Below, piece by piece: positions 23,467-31,094 of a stretch of DNA of 64,000 nucleotides. Location of the stretch: NCBI GenBank assembly GCA_016716525.1, contig JADJWE010000001.1, forward strand, positions 496,001-560,000, in the 5' to 3' direction. Source of the DNA: Candidatus Flexicrinis affinis (GTDB taxonomy: Bacteria; Chloroflexota; Anaerolineae; Aggregatilineales; Phototrophicaceae). The notes beneath the pieces are model-generated. The model was not told where the DNA came from. It was given only the letters and a program-made list of their open reading frames with translations, and ran no database searches. Both the position numbers and the translations under genes were made by a program. Every line of letters starts with the position of its first letter. The stretch's first letter is position 1.

Positions 23467-24951
23467 TTACTTTGCCTGCGTGTACTGCTCGCGCCGGTCG
23501 ATCACTGTGCCGTCCGCGTCGCGAACCACGACCTCGAGCGGCATTTGTCCCGGCAGCGAGTGGGTCGCGCAGCTAAAGCACGGGTCGTAACTGCGGAACG
23601 CCATCTCCACCATGTTCAGGATGCCGTCAGTGACCTGACCCTTGTGGATCAGCGAACTCGCCGCCTTCTTGATGGTGTACGTGATGGGCGCGTAGTTGTT
23701 GGTCGTCCCGACGATCAGATTGACCTTGGTCAGGATGCCGCGCTCGTCCGCCTCGTAGTGGTGAGTGAGCGTGCCGCGCGGCGCCTCGACGGTGCCGATG
23801 CCAACGGTCGGCGTTTCGGTCGGGATAGTGCGCACGTTCGGGCTGGTGATCTCTTCGTCCGTCACCAGTTCGACCATGCGCTCGGCGGCGTACAGCAGTT
23901 CGACCAGACGCGCCCAGTGGGTTGCCAGCGTGTGGTGTACCGGCTTGCCGCCGAGCGTCGAGAAGAACTCCTCGTAGGCCTCCTGCGCCTTAGGCGTCGC
24001 CATGCCGTCGGCGGCGTTCAGGCGGCTGAGCGGCGTGCACGCATACATGCCGCTGTCCTTGCCATCCGTGAAGCCCTTCCAACCGATGACCTTGAGGTAC
24101 GGATACTTGAGATAGGCGTAGGGTTCGACATGCTCGGCGATGTGTTCGGTGTAATCCTGCGCGGCGTACTTGGCGAACTCGTTGCCGTCCGGGTCGACCA
24201 CGCGGATCTTGCCGTCGTAGAAGTTGACGCGGTTGTTCGCATCGACCAGCCCCATGTAGTACGTGTGCTGCGTGTAAATGTCTCCCACGATCAGGTCGAC
24301 GTAGGCTTTGTTCGCCAGCACGATGTCGCGGAAGATTTGCAGCGACCACATCGCGAACTCGACGTTGGCACGCGCCACCTCCTCGATGAACGTGCGCTCC
24401 TCTTCGTTGATCGCTTTGCTCATGCCGCCGGGTAGGCCGCACACCGGATGAACCGCGCGTCCGCCGATGATCTTGATGACCTCGTGGTTCGTCTTGCGGG
24501 TGTTGATGACCTTGAGCCCGGCTTCGGTGCCGACCTTCGCCACCACGCCGAGGATGTTGCGCTGCGCGGCAGGGGCGTCCGGGCCGACGACGAAATCCGG
24601 CCCGCCCAGCGCGTAGAAGTGCGTCGTGTGATCGGTGCAGTAGAACGCGCTGTAGAACAGCTCGCGCAGTTTCTTGGCTGCTGACGGCGGATCGACCTTA
24701 TAGAGGTCGTCGAGCGCCTTGGCCGCGGCCATGTGATGCGCTTCCGGGCACACGCCGCAAATCCGGTTGGTGATGCGCGGCATCTCTTCTGCGGGACGCC
24801 CGATGCAGAACACCTCGAACCCGCGCAGTTCCGGGACCTGGAAGTAGGTGTTCTTCACTTCGCCGTCGTCGTCGAGGAAGATTTCGATCTTGCCGTGACC
24901 CTCAAGCCGGGTGATGGGGTCGATGGTGATGCGCCGCTTGGTTGTTTCCAT
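23467..24951 (-). CDS. mvhA: [NiFe]-hydrogenase large subunit, MvhA type (group 3c)
   Basis: 494 residues. The L1 motif RICGVCPEAHH (Cys65/Cys68) and L2 motif DPCFSCATH (Cys458/Cys461, His464) ligate the Ni-Fe centre. A 30-residue tail (SLPGQM...QYTQAK) follows His464 and should be removed by the adjacent protease. ITRLEGHGKIEIF at the start is typical. The group 3c (methyl-viologen-reducing) assignment comes from the gene order with mvhG, mvhD and hdrABC and from the lack of NAD-binding subunits. Cytoplasmic: no Tat signal on the small subunit. Confidence 0.93.
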   Translation of the reverse strand: METTKRRITIDPITRLEGHGKIEIFLDDDGEVKNTYFQVPELRGFEVFCIGRPAEEMPRITNRICGVCPEAHHMAAAKALDDLYKVDPPSAAKKLRELFYSAFYCTDHTTHFYALGGPDFVVGPDAPAAQRNILGVVAKVGTEAGLKVINTRKTNHEVIKIIGGRAVHPVCGLPGGMSKAINEEERTFIEEVARANVEFAMWSLQIFRDIVLANKAYVDLIVGDIYTQHTYYMGLVDANNRVNFYDGKIRVVDPDGNEFAKYAAQDYTEHIAEHVEPYAYLKYPYLKVIGWKGFTDGKDSGMYACTPLSRLNAADGMATPKAQEAYEEFFSTLGGKPVHHTLATHWARLVELLYAAERMVELVTDEEITSPNVRTIPTETPTVGIGTVEAPRGTLTHHYEADERGILTKVNLIVGTTNNYAPITYTIKKAASSLIHKGQVTDGILNMVEMAFRSYDPCFSCATHSLPGQMPLEVVVRDADGTVIDRREQYTQAK

Positions 24952-24960
24952 GACGGCCTC

Positions 24961-25989
24961 CTAGTCCTTCAGCTTGGGGTCGAGTTGTGGGATGTCGAGC
25001 ACCGGAACGGCTTCGACGTGCCCGTTGTGCCGTTCGAGATGCGTGCGGCGCAGCATCGAATGGGCCAACCCGAACCGGTAGAAGTAGCCGGCAGGGTCGG
25101 GCAGGGTGTCGAGTACGGCGTCGATCTCTTCCGGCGTCTTGGCGTCAATGACCGATGCCAGCGCGGTGATCAGCTTGGCGCCGCCGTCGATCACGCCCTC
25201 GTTCGGCCCATAACAGCCGCGGCAGCCCATGTTGACACTCGGGCAAAGCGCCCCACAGCCCGCGCGGGTCGCGATGCCGGCGCAGAACAAGCCCTGATCG
25301 AGCAGGCACTTGTGCGGGTCGGGGATGATCTCGTACGGGCGATAGAACCGCGTGATGCGCTTTTCTTCACGCTCGCGCGGGCACTCGTCGCATACGGTGA
25401 CGTCCATGCCGACGACCGTCCCCGGTGGGGGAAGCTCGCCGGACATGACCGCCTCGACCAGCGCCTGAATCCATTTTGCCTCGGGCGGGCAACCCGGCAG
25501 GTAGTACTCGACCGGTACGATCTGATCGAGCGTCCTGACCGTGTTCCAGAAGCCGGGGAGTGTCAGCCCGCCTTCTTCGACGGCGATTTCCTCAATGGGG
25601 ATCACACCGTCTGGATTGTCGACCGTGGGCGCCTCTTTGTAGATGTAATCCATCATGCGCTTGCGGTCGGTGAAGTTCGCCAGACCGGGCATACAGCCTT
25701 CCATGGCGCAGCTTCCGAAGGCGACCATGACCTTCGACTTGCGCCGAAGCAGATGGGCCATCTCGGCGTTTTCATCGGTGCGGATAGCGCCGTTGAACAG
25801 CGTCACCAGAATGTCGCCGTCGGCCAATGCTTCGACATCCTCCTTCTTGAAGTCCATCACGCAGGGCCAGAACACGATGTCGAAGAAGTCGGCCACCGCG
25901 AGGATCTTCTCATGCAGCGCCAGAATGGCAATCTCGCAACCACCGCATGACGATGCCCAGTAGATCGCAAGTTTCGGTTTATCGGCCAT
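24961..25989 (-). CDS. mvhG: [NiFe]-hydrogenase small subunit, MvhG type
   Basis: 342 residues. Proximal-cluster Cys in WASSCGGCEIAI and GSCAMEGC...LPGCPP; additional Cys in VCDECPRE, KCLLDQGLFCAG and CGALCPSVNMGCRGCYGP bind the medial and distal clusters. No twin-arginine leader, so the enzyme is cytoplasmic. It conducts electrons from the Ni-Fe site to MvhD. The ATG lies inside the end of mvhD (11-base overlap); mvhA follows 9 bases downstream. Confidence 0.93.
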   Translation of the reverse strand: MADKPKLAIYWASSCGGCEIAILALHEKILAVADFFDIVFWPCVMDFKKEDVEALADGDILVTLFNGAIRTDENAEMAHLLRRKSKVMVAFGSCAMEGCMPGLANFTDRKRMMDYIYKEAPTVDNPDGVIPIEEIAVEEGGLTLPGFWNTVRTLDQIVPVEYYLPGCPPEAKWIQALVEAVMSGELPPPGTVVGMDVTVCDECPREREEKRITRFYRPYEIIPDPHKCLLDQGLFCAGIATRAGCGALCPSVNMGCRGCYGPNEGVIDGGAKLITALASVIDAKTPEEIDAVLDTLPDPAGYFYRFGLAHSMLRRTHLERHNGHVEAVPVLDIPQLDPKLKD

Positions 25990-26482
25990 GTGCTGCCTCC
26001 GGTTCGGGAACGGGCGGCGTGCGTGGCATCAAATCGTCGATGTTGTCCTGCCACGTTAGCGGCCCTAGCCGGGCGATGCGCTCAGTCATTTCTTTCACAA
26101 CTTCGACAAAGACGATGCCTTGCGACGCCGACGCCCATCCGAGCTGAACGCGGTCGGGATGGACTCCTAACTGCGCTAAGGTACGGCGCAGCAGCGCGAC
26201 GCGGCGCATCGCTTTGTAGTTGCCCTCTTCGTAGTGACACTGACCGGGATGGCAGCCCATCACCAGCACGCCGTCTGCGCCTTCACGCAGCGCCTTGATG
26301 ACGAACGTCGGGTCAAGGCGGCCAGTGCACATCAGGCGTATGTCGCGCAGTGTCGCGGGATACCCGAAACGGCTTGTTCCGGCGAGGTCCGCGGCGCGGT
26401 ACGAGCACCAGTTGCACAGGAACCCGATGATGACGGGCGCGTTGGTGCCCCACCCGGGATGATACTTGCTGTAATCCTCCAT
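25979..26482 (-). CDS. mvhD: MvhD/FlpD-family [2Fe-2S] electron-transfer subunit
   Basis: 167 residues, standard for MvhD. Conserved Cys: GFLCNWCSYRAADLAG, RLMCTGRLDP, VMGCHPGQCHY. In methanogens this subunit passes electrons from MvhAG to HdrA; the positions between hdrA and mvhG fit the same task here. Overlaps mvhG, 12 bases after hdrA. Confidence 0.93.
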   Translation of the reverse strand: MEDYSKYHPGWGTNAPVIIGFLCNWCSYRAADLAGTSRFGYPATLRDIRLMCTGRLDPTFVIKALREGADGVLVMGCHPGQCHYEEGNYKAMRRVALLRRTLAQLGVHPDRVQLGWASASQGIVFVEVVKEMTERIARLGPLTWQDNIDDLMPRTPPVPEPEAAHGR

Positions 26483-26494
26483 GGCTCGCCCCTT

Positions 26495-28519
26495 CTACAC
26501 CGGTTCCGGCTGCATGAACGTGACCTTTTCATTGCCGTTGGGTCGAACGTCCCACAGTAAGCCGTCGATTTGCGACATGATCGAGTCGAACGTGAAGTGC
26601 TGGCCTTCGATGACCTGACTCGGACAGGCGGCGACGCACGTCCCGCAGCCTTTGCACAGCGCCGGGTTCACGCGGCTGACGCCGAGATCCGAGAGGAAGT
26701 CGATCGCGCCGTACGGGCACAGGTTGTTGCAGATGCGGCAGCCCGAGCACCGGTCCTCGTCGATGCGCGCCCTGACAGGCTCGACCTCCACTTCTCCACG
26801 GCCGATCAAGCTGAGCACGCGCGCGGCGGCGGCTTCACCCTGCGCCACGCTGGCGGGGATGTCCTTCGGACCTTGGCACGTACCGGCAATGAAGATGCCC
26901 TCGTTCATCGTTGCGACAGGGTCGAGCTTCGGGTGGCGTTCGGTAAAGAACCCGGCGTCGGAACAGCCGATCCCGAACATGTGCGAGACGATGTGGGCAT
27001 CATGCCGCGGTTCCTGACCGACCATCAGAATGACCATATCGACCGGGATGCGCCGCTGCTTGCCGATCAGCGTGTCCTCCGCCTGTACGATCAGCTTGCC
27101 TTCTTCGCCGGGTTTGCGCGCGGCGTCGGTTACCTCGGCCGCGCGTCCGCGGATGAAGTGCGTGCCTTCTTCCATCAGCCGGTTGTAGAACTTCTCGTAG
27201 TCCTTGAAGGCGGTGCGCATGTCGATGTAGAAGTTGTAGACCTCGGCGTGCGTCTTTTCCTTCACCAAGTGCGCGAACTTGAGCGCGGCCATACAGCACG
27301 TCGCCGAGCAGTATTCGTTGGTGTTCTTGTCACGGCTGCCAATGCAGTGCAAGATCGCTACGCTGTGCGGCATGGTGAGTCCATCGCGCAGCACGACCTT
27401 TCCGGACGTAGAGCCGGACGAGTTGGTCATGCGCTCGAATTCCATGCTGGTAAACACGTTGGCAAGCCGGCCGTAACCGTACTGCGGCAATTGGGTCGCG
27501 TCGAACAGGTCGTAGCCCGTCGCCAGCACGATGTTGCCGACCGTCACGATCACGACTTCATCTTCTTCCTCGAAGTTGATCGCACCGGTCGGGCAGAACT
27601 TCTGACAGGCCTTGCAGCGGCCGTTCTTGAAGTAGATGCAGCTTTCGGTGTCGATCACCGGGTACTTCGGGACCGCCTGCGGGAAAGGACGGTAAACCGC
27701 CGTCCGGTAGCCCAAGCCGGCCTCGTAGACGTGATCGACAACCTTGGCCGGGCAGCGCTCCCAACAGTCGCCGCAGCCGGTGCACAGTTCGGTGTTGATC
27801 TTACGTGCCTTCTTCCGAATACGGACCGTGAAGTTGCCGACGTACCCGTCGACCTTTTCGACTTCGCTGTACGTCAGCAGTTCGACGTTCTTGTGCATGC
27901 CGACTTCGAACATCTTAGGGGTCAAGATACACGCCGCGCAGTCGAGCGTCGGGAACGTTTTGTCGAACTGCGCCATATGCCCGCCGATACTCGGCTCGCG
28001 CTCCACCAAGATGACCTTCTGGCCGGCGTTGGCGATCTCGAGCGCGGCGTTGATGCCGGCGATGCCGCCGCCAACCACCAGCGTGACCGGGTTGATCGGG
28101 GCACGGAACGGCTCAAGCGGCTGGAGCTTCTCGGCTCGGCTGACGGCGCCGCTCACGATCGACTTGGCTTTCTCGGTCGCGGCTTCCTTATCGTCCTGGT
28201 GCACCCAACTCGCGTGTTCACGGATGTTCGCCATCTCGAACAGATATGGGTTGAGGCCGGCTCGCGAGCACGCCCCGCGGAAGGTCGGCTCGTGCATGTG
28301 CGGCGAGCAGGCCGCGACGACCACCCGCGTCAAACCCTTCTCGCGAATGTCGGCCTCGACAAGCTCCTGTCCGAGGCTGGAGCACATGAACTTGTAGTCC
28401 TTCGAGACGACCACGTTGGGCAGCTTGCTCGCCCATTCCGCGACCTCCTCGACGTTAACCGTCCCGGCGATGTTGTGGCCGCAGTGACAGATGTAAACAC
28501 CAATCTTTTCATCGCTCAT
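26495..28519 (-). CDS. hdrA: Heterodisulfide reductase subunit A, bifurcating flavoprotein
   Basis: 674 residues, full-length HdrA. An N-terminal CHCGHNI domain; FAD motif VVGGGIAGINAALEIAN (~145-160); TLDCAACILTPKM; a first ferredoxin-like pair (CTGCGDCWERCP and CKACQKFCP); C-terminal 2x[4Fe-4S] domain (CSGCRICNNLCP and CKGCGTCVAACP). In methanogens the FAD bifurcates electrons between ferredoxin and the HdrB site. The ATG overlaps the hdrB stop by 4 bases. Confidence 0.95.
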   Translation of the reverse strand: MSDEKIGVYICHCGHNIAGTVNVEEVAEWASKLPNVVVSKDYKFMCSSLGQELVEADIREKGLTRVVVAACSPHMHEPTFRGACSRAGLNPYLFEMANIREHASWVHQDDKEAATEKAKSIVSGAVSRAEKLQPLEPFRAPINPVTLVVGGGIAGINAALEIANAGQKVILVEREPSIGGHMAQFDKTFPTLDCAACILTPKMFEVGMHKNVELLTYSEVEKVDGYVGNFTVRIRKKARKINTELCTGCGDCWERCPAKVVDHVYEAGLGYRTAVYRPFPQAVPKYPVIDTESCIYFKNGRCKACQKFCPTGAINFEEEDEVVIVTVGNIVLATGYDLFDATQLPQYGYGRLANVFTSMEFERMTNSSGSTSGKVVLRDGLTMPHSVAILHCIGSRDKNTNEYCSATCCMAALKFAHLVKEKTHAEVYNFYIDMRTAFKDYEKFYNRLMEEGTHFIRGRAAEVTDAARKPGEEGKLIVQAEDTLIGKQRRIPVDMVILMVGQEPRHDAHIVSHMFGIGCSDAGFFTERHPKLDPVATMNEGIFIAGTCQGPKDIPASVAQGEAAAARVLSLIGRGEVEVEPVRARIDEDRCSGCRICNNLCPYGAIDFLSDLGVSRVNPALCKGCGTCVAACPSQVIEGQHFTFDSIMSQIDGLLWDVRPNGNEKVTFMQPEPV

Positions 28520-29490
28520 GATTCATCTGCTCCGTTGCTGCCCGGCATCGGCAGGGCGTTCTTGTCGCGCCGTTTCGGGCGCTGGCGAGTCTGCTCGGCC
28601 GGGTGACCGATGGTCGCTAATGCCGGGCCGGCGGGAACCACTTCTGCACCGAAGCCGAGGTCGGCTTCGTTCAGGCCGAATGCGATGCCCATCAGTTGCG
28701 TGAAGAACAGGACGGGGATGTGATAGTCCGTGCCGAACATCTTGTTGACTTCGGACTGATAGGCGTCGAGGTTGAGCTGACACATCGGGCACAGCGTAAC
28801 GATCGCCTGCGCGCCGTAGTCAGTCGCGTTCTTGAGAATGCGCCGGATCAGCTCGTAGGCCGTCTCTTCGCTGATCTGCGTCATGTGGCCGCCGCAGCAG
28901 TGGGTTTTCATCGGGAAATCCACGACCTCAGCGCCCAGCGTGGTCATCAACTCGTCAAGGTGCGTCGGGTATTCGGTGTTGTAGCCGGTTTCCGGCCGGA
29001 CGATCAGGCATCCGTAGTAAGGCGCGACCTTGAGCCCTTCCAGTGGCTTGACGACCTTCTCCTTGACCGCGTCAAAGCCCACATCCTCGACAACGACATC
29101 GAGCAAGTGCCGTACGCGTACCGAGCCGGGGGTGTAGGAAAGCCCGCCGGCGCCCAACGCCTGACCGACCTGCGCGTTGAGGTTCTTGTACTTGCGCATG
29201 TAGTCGTTGGTCTTGCGAAGGTTGAGGAAGCACGCGCTGCATGGCGCCACGACATCCGCGCCGCCGTACTGGCTGTGGGCCAGCGACAGGTTGCGCGCTA
29301 CGAGGCTGTAGGCTGGGAGTTGATTGACCGAGAAGTACTCGGTCGCCCCGCAGCAGTTCCAGTCGTCGATCTCGTTGAGGCGGATGCCCAGCGATTTGGA
29401 GACCACCTGCGTCGAGTCTTCGTACGCGTATGCTGCAGACTTCAGCGAACAGCCGGGATAATACGTGTAGGTGAGTTCACGGTCAGTCAC
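28516..29490 (-). CDS. hdrB: Heterodisulfide reductase subunit B
   Basis: 324 residues from GTG 29490, which has AGGAGG 6 bases upstream; an in-frame ATG at 29511 has none. Two CCG domains bind the non-cubane [4Fe-4S] clusters: YYPGC...WNCCGATEY...CSAC and YYGC...HCCGGH...CPMC. This is the disulfide-reducing site. The C-terminal ~45 residues (Pro/Arg-rich) are an extension beyond methanogen HdrB. The electron acceptor in a non-methanogen is unknown (CoM-S-S-CoB is not expected). Confidence 0.94.
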   Translation of the reverse strand: MTDRELTYTYYPGCSLKSAAYAYEDSTQVVSKSLGIRLNEIDDWNCCGATEYFSVNQLPAYSLVARNLSLAHSQYGGADVVAPCSACFLNLRKTNDYMRKYKNLNAQVGQALGAGGLSYTPGSVRVRHLLDVVVEDVGFDAVKEKVVKPLEGLKVAPYYGCLIVRPETGYNTEYPTHLDELMTTLGAEVVDFPMKTHCCGGHMTQISEETAYELIRRILKNATDYGAQAIVTLCPMCQLNLDAYQSEVNKMFGTDYHIPVLFFTQLMGIAFGLNEADLGFGAEVVPAGPALATIGHPAEQTRQRPKRRDKNALPMPGSNGADES

Positions 29491-29491
29491 G

Positions 29492-30055
29492 TCACACCTC
29501 CTGCCCGGCAAGCTGCTTGGCTTTGCTGAGTATCGCGCTGAGCTGCGGCATGTTCTTGATCTTCTGCGGCGTCATGTGCAGGCGGCCCTTGCGCAGCATC
29601 TGGAACCCCAGCCCTCCTTTCCGGACTGTGGCCAGCGGATGGTGGACGAGCTGGAAACGGGTCGCCAGTCCGAACTCGAAGCTGCGCCCGTACTGCTCGA
29701 CGTAACCGATAAAACTCTCGGAGAAGGGGGCGTGGGCATCCTGATGGTAGTGTCCAGCCTGTATTGCCTTCTGCTTCAGGGTGTACATCAGGTCTGTGAT
29801 GGGGATGTCCTGCGGGCACCGCACCGTGCAGTAGTAGCAGGACACGCAGAACCACGGGGTGTTACTGGTCAGCACGTCCTCGTCCATGTCGGCCATCAAC
29901 ATGGCGAATAGGCGCCGCGGGGTGGAATCCATGTCGCTCGCGGAGGGGCAAGAGCCCCCACACGTGCCACACTGCAGGCAGCCAATCAGCGTCTCCCCGC
30001 CGGGGGTTTCGGCCATGACCTGATCGAGCAGTCGTGTGGATGACGGAGTCGCCAT
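29492..30055 (-). CDS. hdrC: Heterodisulfide reductase subunit C
   Basis: 187 residues with two CX2CX2CX3C [4Fe-4S] motifs (CLQCGTCGGSCP and CVSCYYCTVRCP) that wire HdrA to HdrB. The usual HdrC core is followed by the basic C-terminal part. First gene of the eight-gene operon hdrCBA-mvhDGA-protease-cNMP protein. The stop ends one base before the hdrB start codon region, so the two are coupled. Confidence 0.94.
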   Translation of the reverse strand: MATPSSTRLLDQVMAETPGGETLIGCLQCGTCGGSCPSASDMDSTPRRLFAMLMADMDEDVLTSNTPWFCVSCYYCTVRCPQDIPITDLMYTLKQKAIQAGHYHQDAHAPFSESFIGYVEQYGRSFEFGLATRFQLVHHPLATVRKGGLGFQMLRKGRLHMTPQKIKNMPQLSAILSKAKQLAGQEV

Positions 30056-30234
30056 ACGTACCTTCCTCTACTCCTTGTGCCCCCGCGCAGTCGCATAACC
30101 AGCTGCGCTACGGGAAGCGGTTCAAGTCCGCGAGGAAGATCACGCAATAAGACGAGTGATCGCAACAAATATCGTAAAGAGCAAAACTACTTCCTCTATT
30201 CTATGACTATCGACTTGCAGCGGCTTTTCCCGTA

Positions 30235-30248
30235 GTGATGAACGTCAC
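30235..30248. promoter_or_regulatory. Palindromic operator GTGATG-AA-CGTCAC between hdrC and the flavodoxin gene
   Basis: Same architecture as the sites at 11800 and 19813, with one non-complementary pair. On the minus strand TAGAAT (30203-30198) and GATAGT (30211-30206) are possible -10 boxes for hdrC, placing the site at about -42 to -50. The 394-base divergent gap (30056-30449) holds nothing else recognisable. Confidence 0.5.
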
Positions 30249-30449
30249 TCACAGCGTATGACATAAATCCGCTGTAAGTTTGCGTCTCTCGTGTTCGTGC
30301 GGAGCACGCATCCGGCTGCTGGGGTGTGGCATTCCACCAACGTGCGACCATAAGTCCGGACGGCCGGCGTTCTCGTGATAAGATTCAAGAATAGTGGACA
30401 TGCAGCGGCAATTGGCCGCGTTGGGCATGTTCGGATCTCCGGAGGCCCT

Positions 30450-31019
30450 ATGAACAATCGGATCCTCGTCACCTACGCGAGCCGGTACGGTTCAACAGCG
30501 GAGATTGCGCAGCGGGTCGGCGACGTGCTGGCAAAGCGTGGATACGCCGTCGATGTGCTGCCTTTGGCGGAGGCGACCGCGCCGGGAGACTACGACGGGT
30601 TCGTGCTGGGCGGGGCAATCTACTCCGGGCAGTGGCCGCCGGAAGTGTGCGAATTTGTCGGCAGCAACGAACATCTTCTGCGTGACAAGCATGCGGCACT
30701 GTTCGTTGTCGCGATTCGCCTTCGCGAAGCGGGCGAAGAGATGCGCCAGTCTGTCCTCAGTACCATCGACACCTGCCGGGTGATGGTCGAACCGGACACG
30801 ATCGGTCTGTTTGCGGGGAAGATCGATTATGACACGCTGTCGCCGATCGTGCGTCTGCAGGTGCAGACCAAGAATCTGCCCGAAGGTGATTTCCGCGACT
30901 GGGCGGCGATCGAGGCGTGGGCCGACGAAGTCGCGGCAGCGTTCAAGCAGCCGCTGCCGGTGGAGCCAGTCGGCTCACCGACCGCGGTGATGGCTGCACC
31001 GGCGCCTTGTTGCAGCTGA
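30450..31019 (+). CDS. Flavodoxin-domain protein (HemG-like)
   Basis: 189 residues. The FMN phosphate loop VTYASRYGSTAEIAQRV and FVLGGAIYSGQWPPEV match the flavodoxin domain of menaquinone-dependent protoporphyrinogen oxidase/flavodoxin-like proteins. CGGAGG lies just before the ATG at 30450. The C-terminus ends in APAPCCS, an unusual vicinal Cys pair after a flexible linker. Divergent from hdrC and sharing the palindromic site; it could be an electron acceptor for the Hdr-Mvh complex (flavodoxin in place of ferredoxin), which is inference. Confidence 0.8.
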   Translation: MNNRILVTYASRYGSTAEIAQRVGDVLAKRGYAVDVLPLAEATAPGDYDGFVLGGAIYSGQWPPEVCEFVGSNEHLLRDKHAALFVVAIRLREAGEEMRQSVLSTIDTCRVMVEPDTIGLFAGKIDYDTLSPIVRLQVQTKNLPEGDFRDWAAIEAWADEVAAAFKQPLPVEPVGSPTAVMAAPAPCCS

Positions 31020-31035
31020 AGGCAGCGATCAAAGC

Positions 31036-31058
31036 GGCCGCGAGCTATCCTCGCGGCC
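31036..31058. terminator. Hairpin between convergent genes
   Basis: A 9-bp GC-rich stem (GGCCGCGAG / CTCGCGGCC) with the loop CTATC, 17 bases after the flavodoxin stop. There is no clear T run, so termination strength is uncertain. Confidence 0.5.
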
Positions 31059-31094
31059 ATTGAACGTCAATGCTTCGTAGACGGACGTCGGTGC

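Noticed and set aside
24733..25950. Long plus-strand frame opposite mvhG
   Set aside because: Antisense shadow of the hydrogenase small subunit.
26570..28606. A 678-codon open frame on the plus strand opposite hdrA
   Set aside because: It is Arg/Val/Asp-rich, matches nothing and mirrors hdrA codons. High GC content makes long antisense frames common here.
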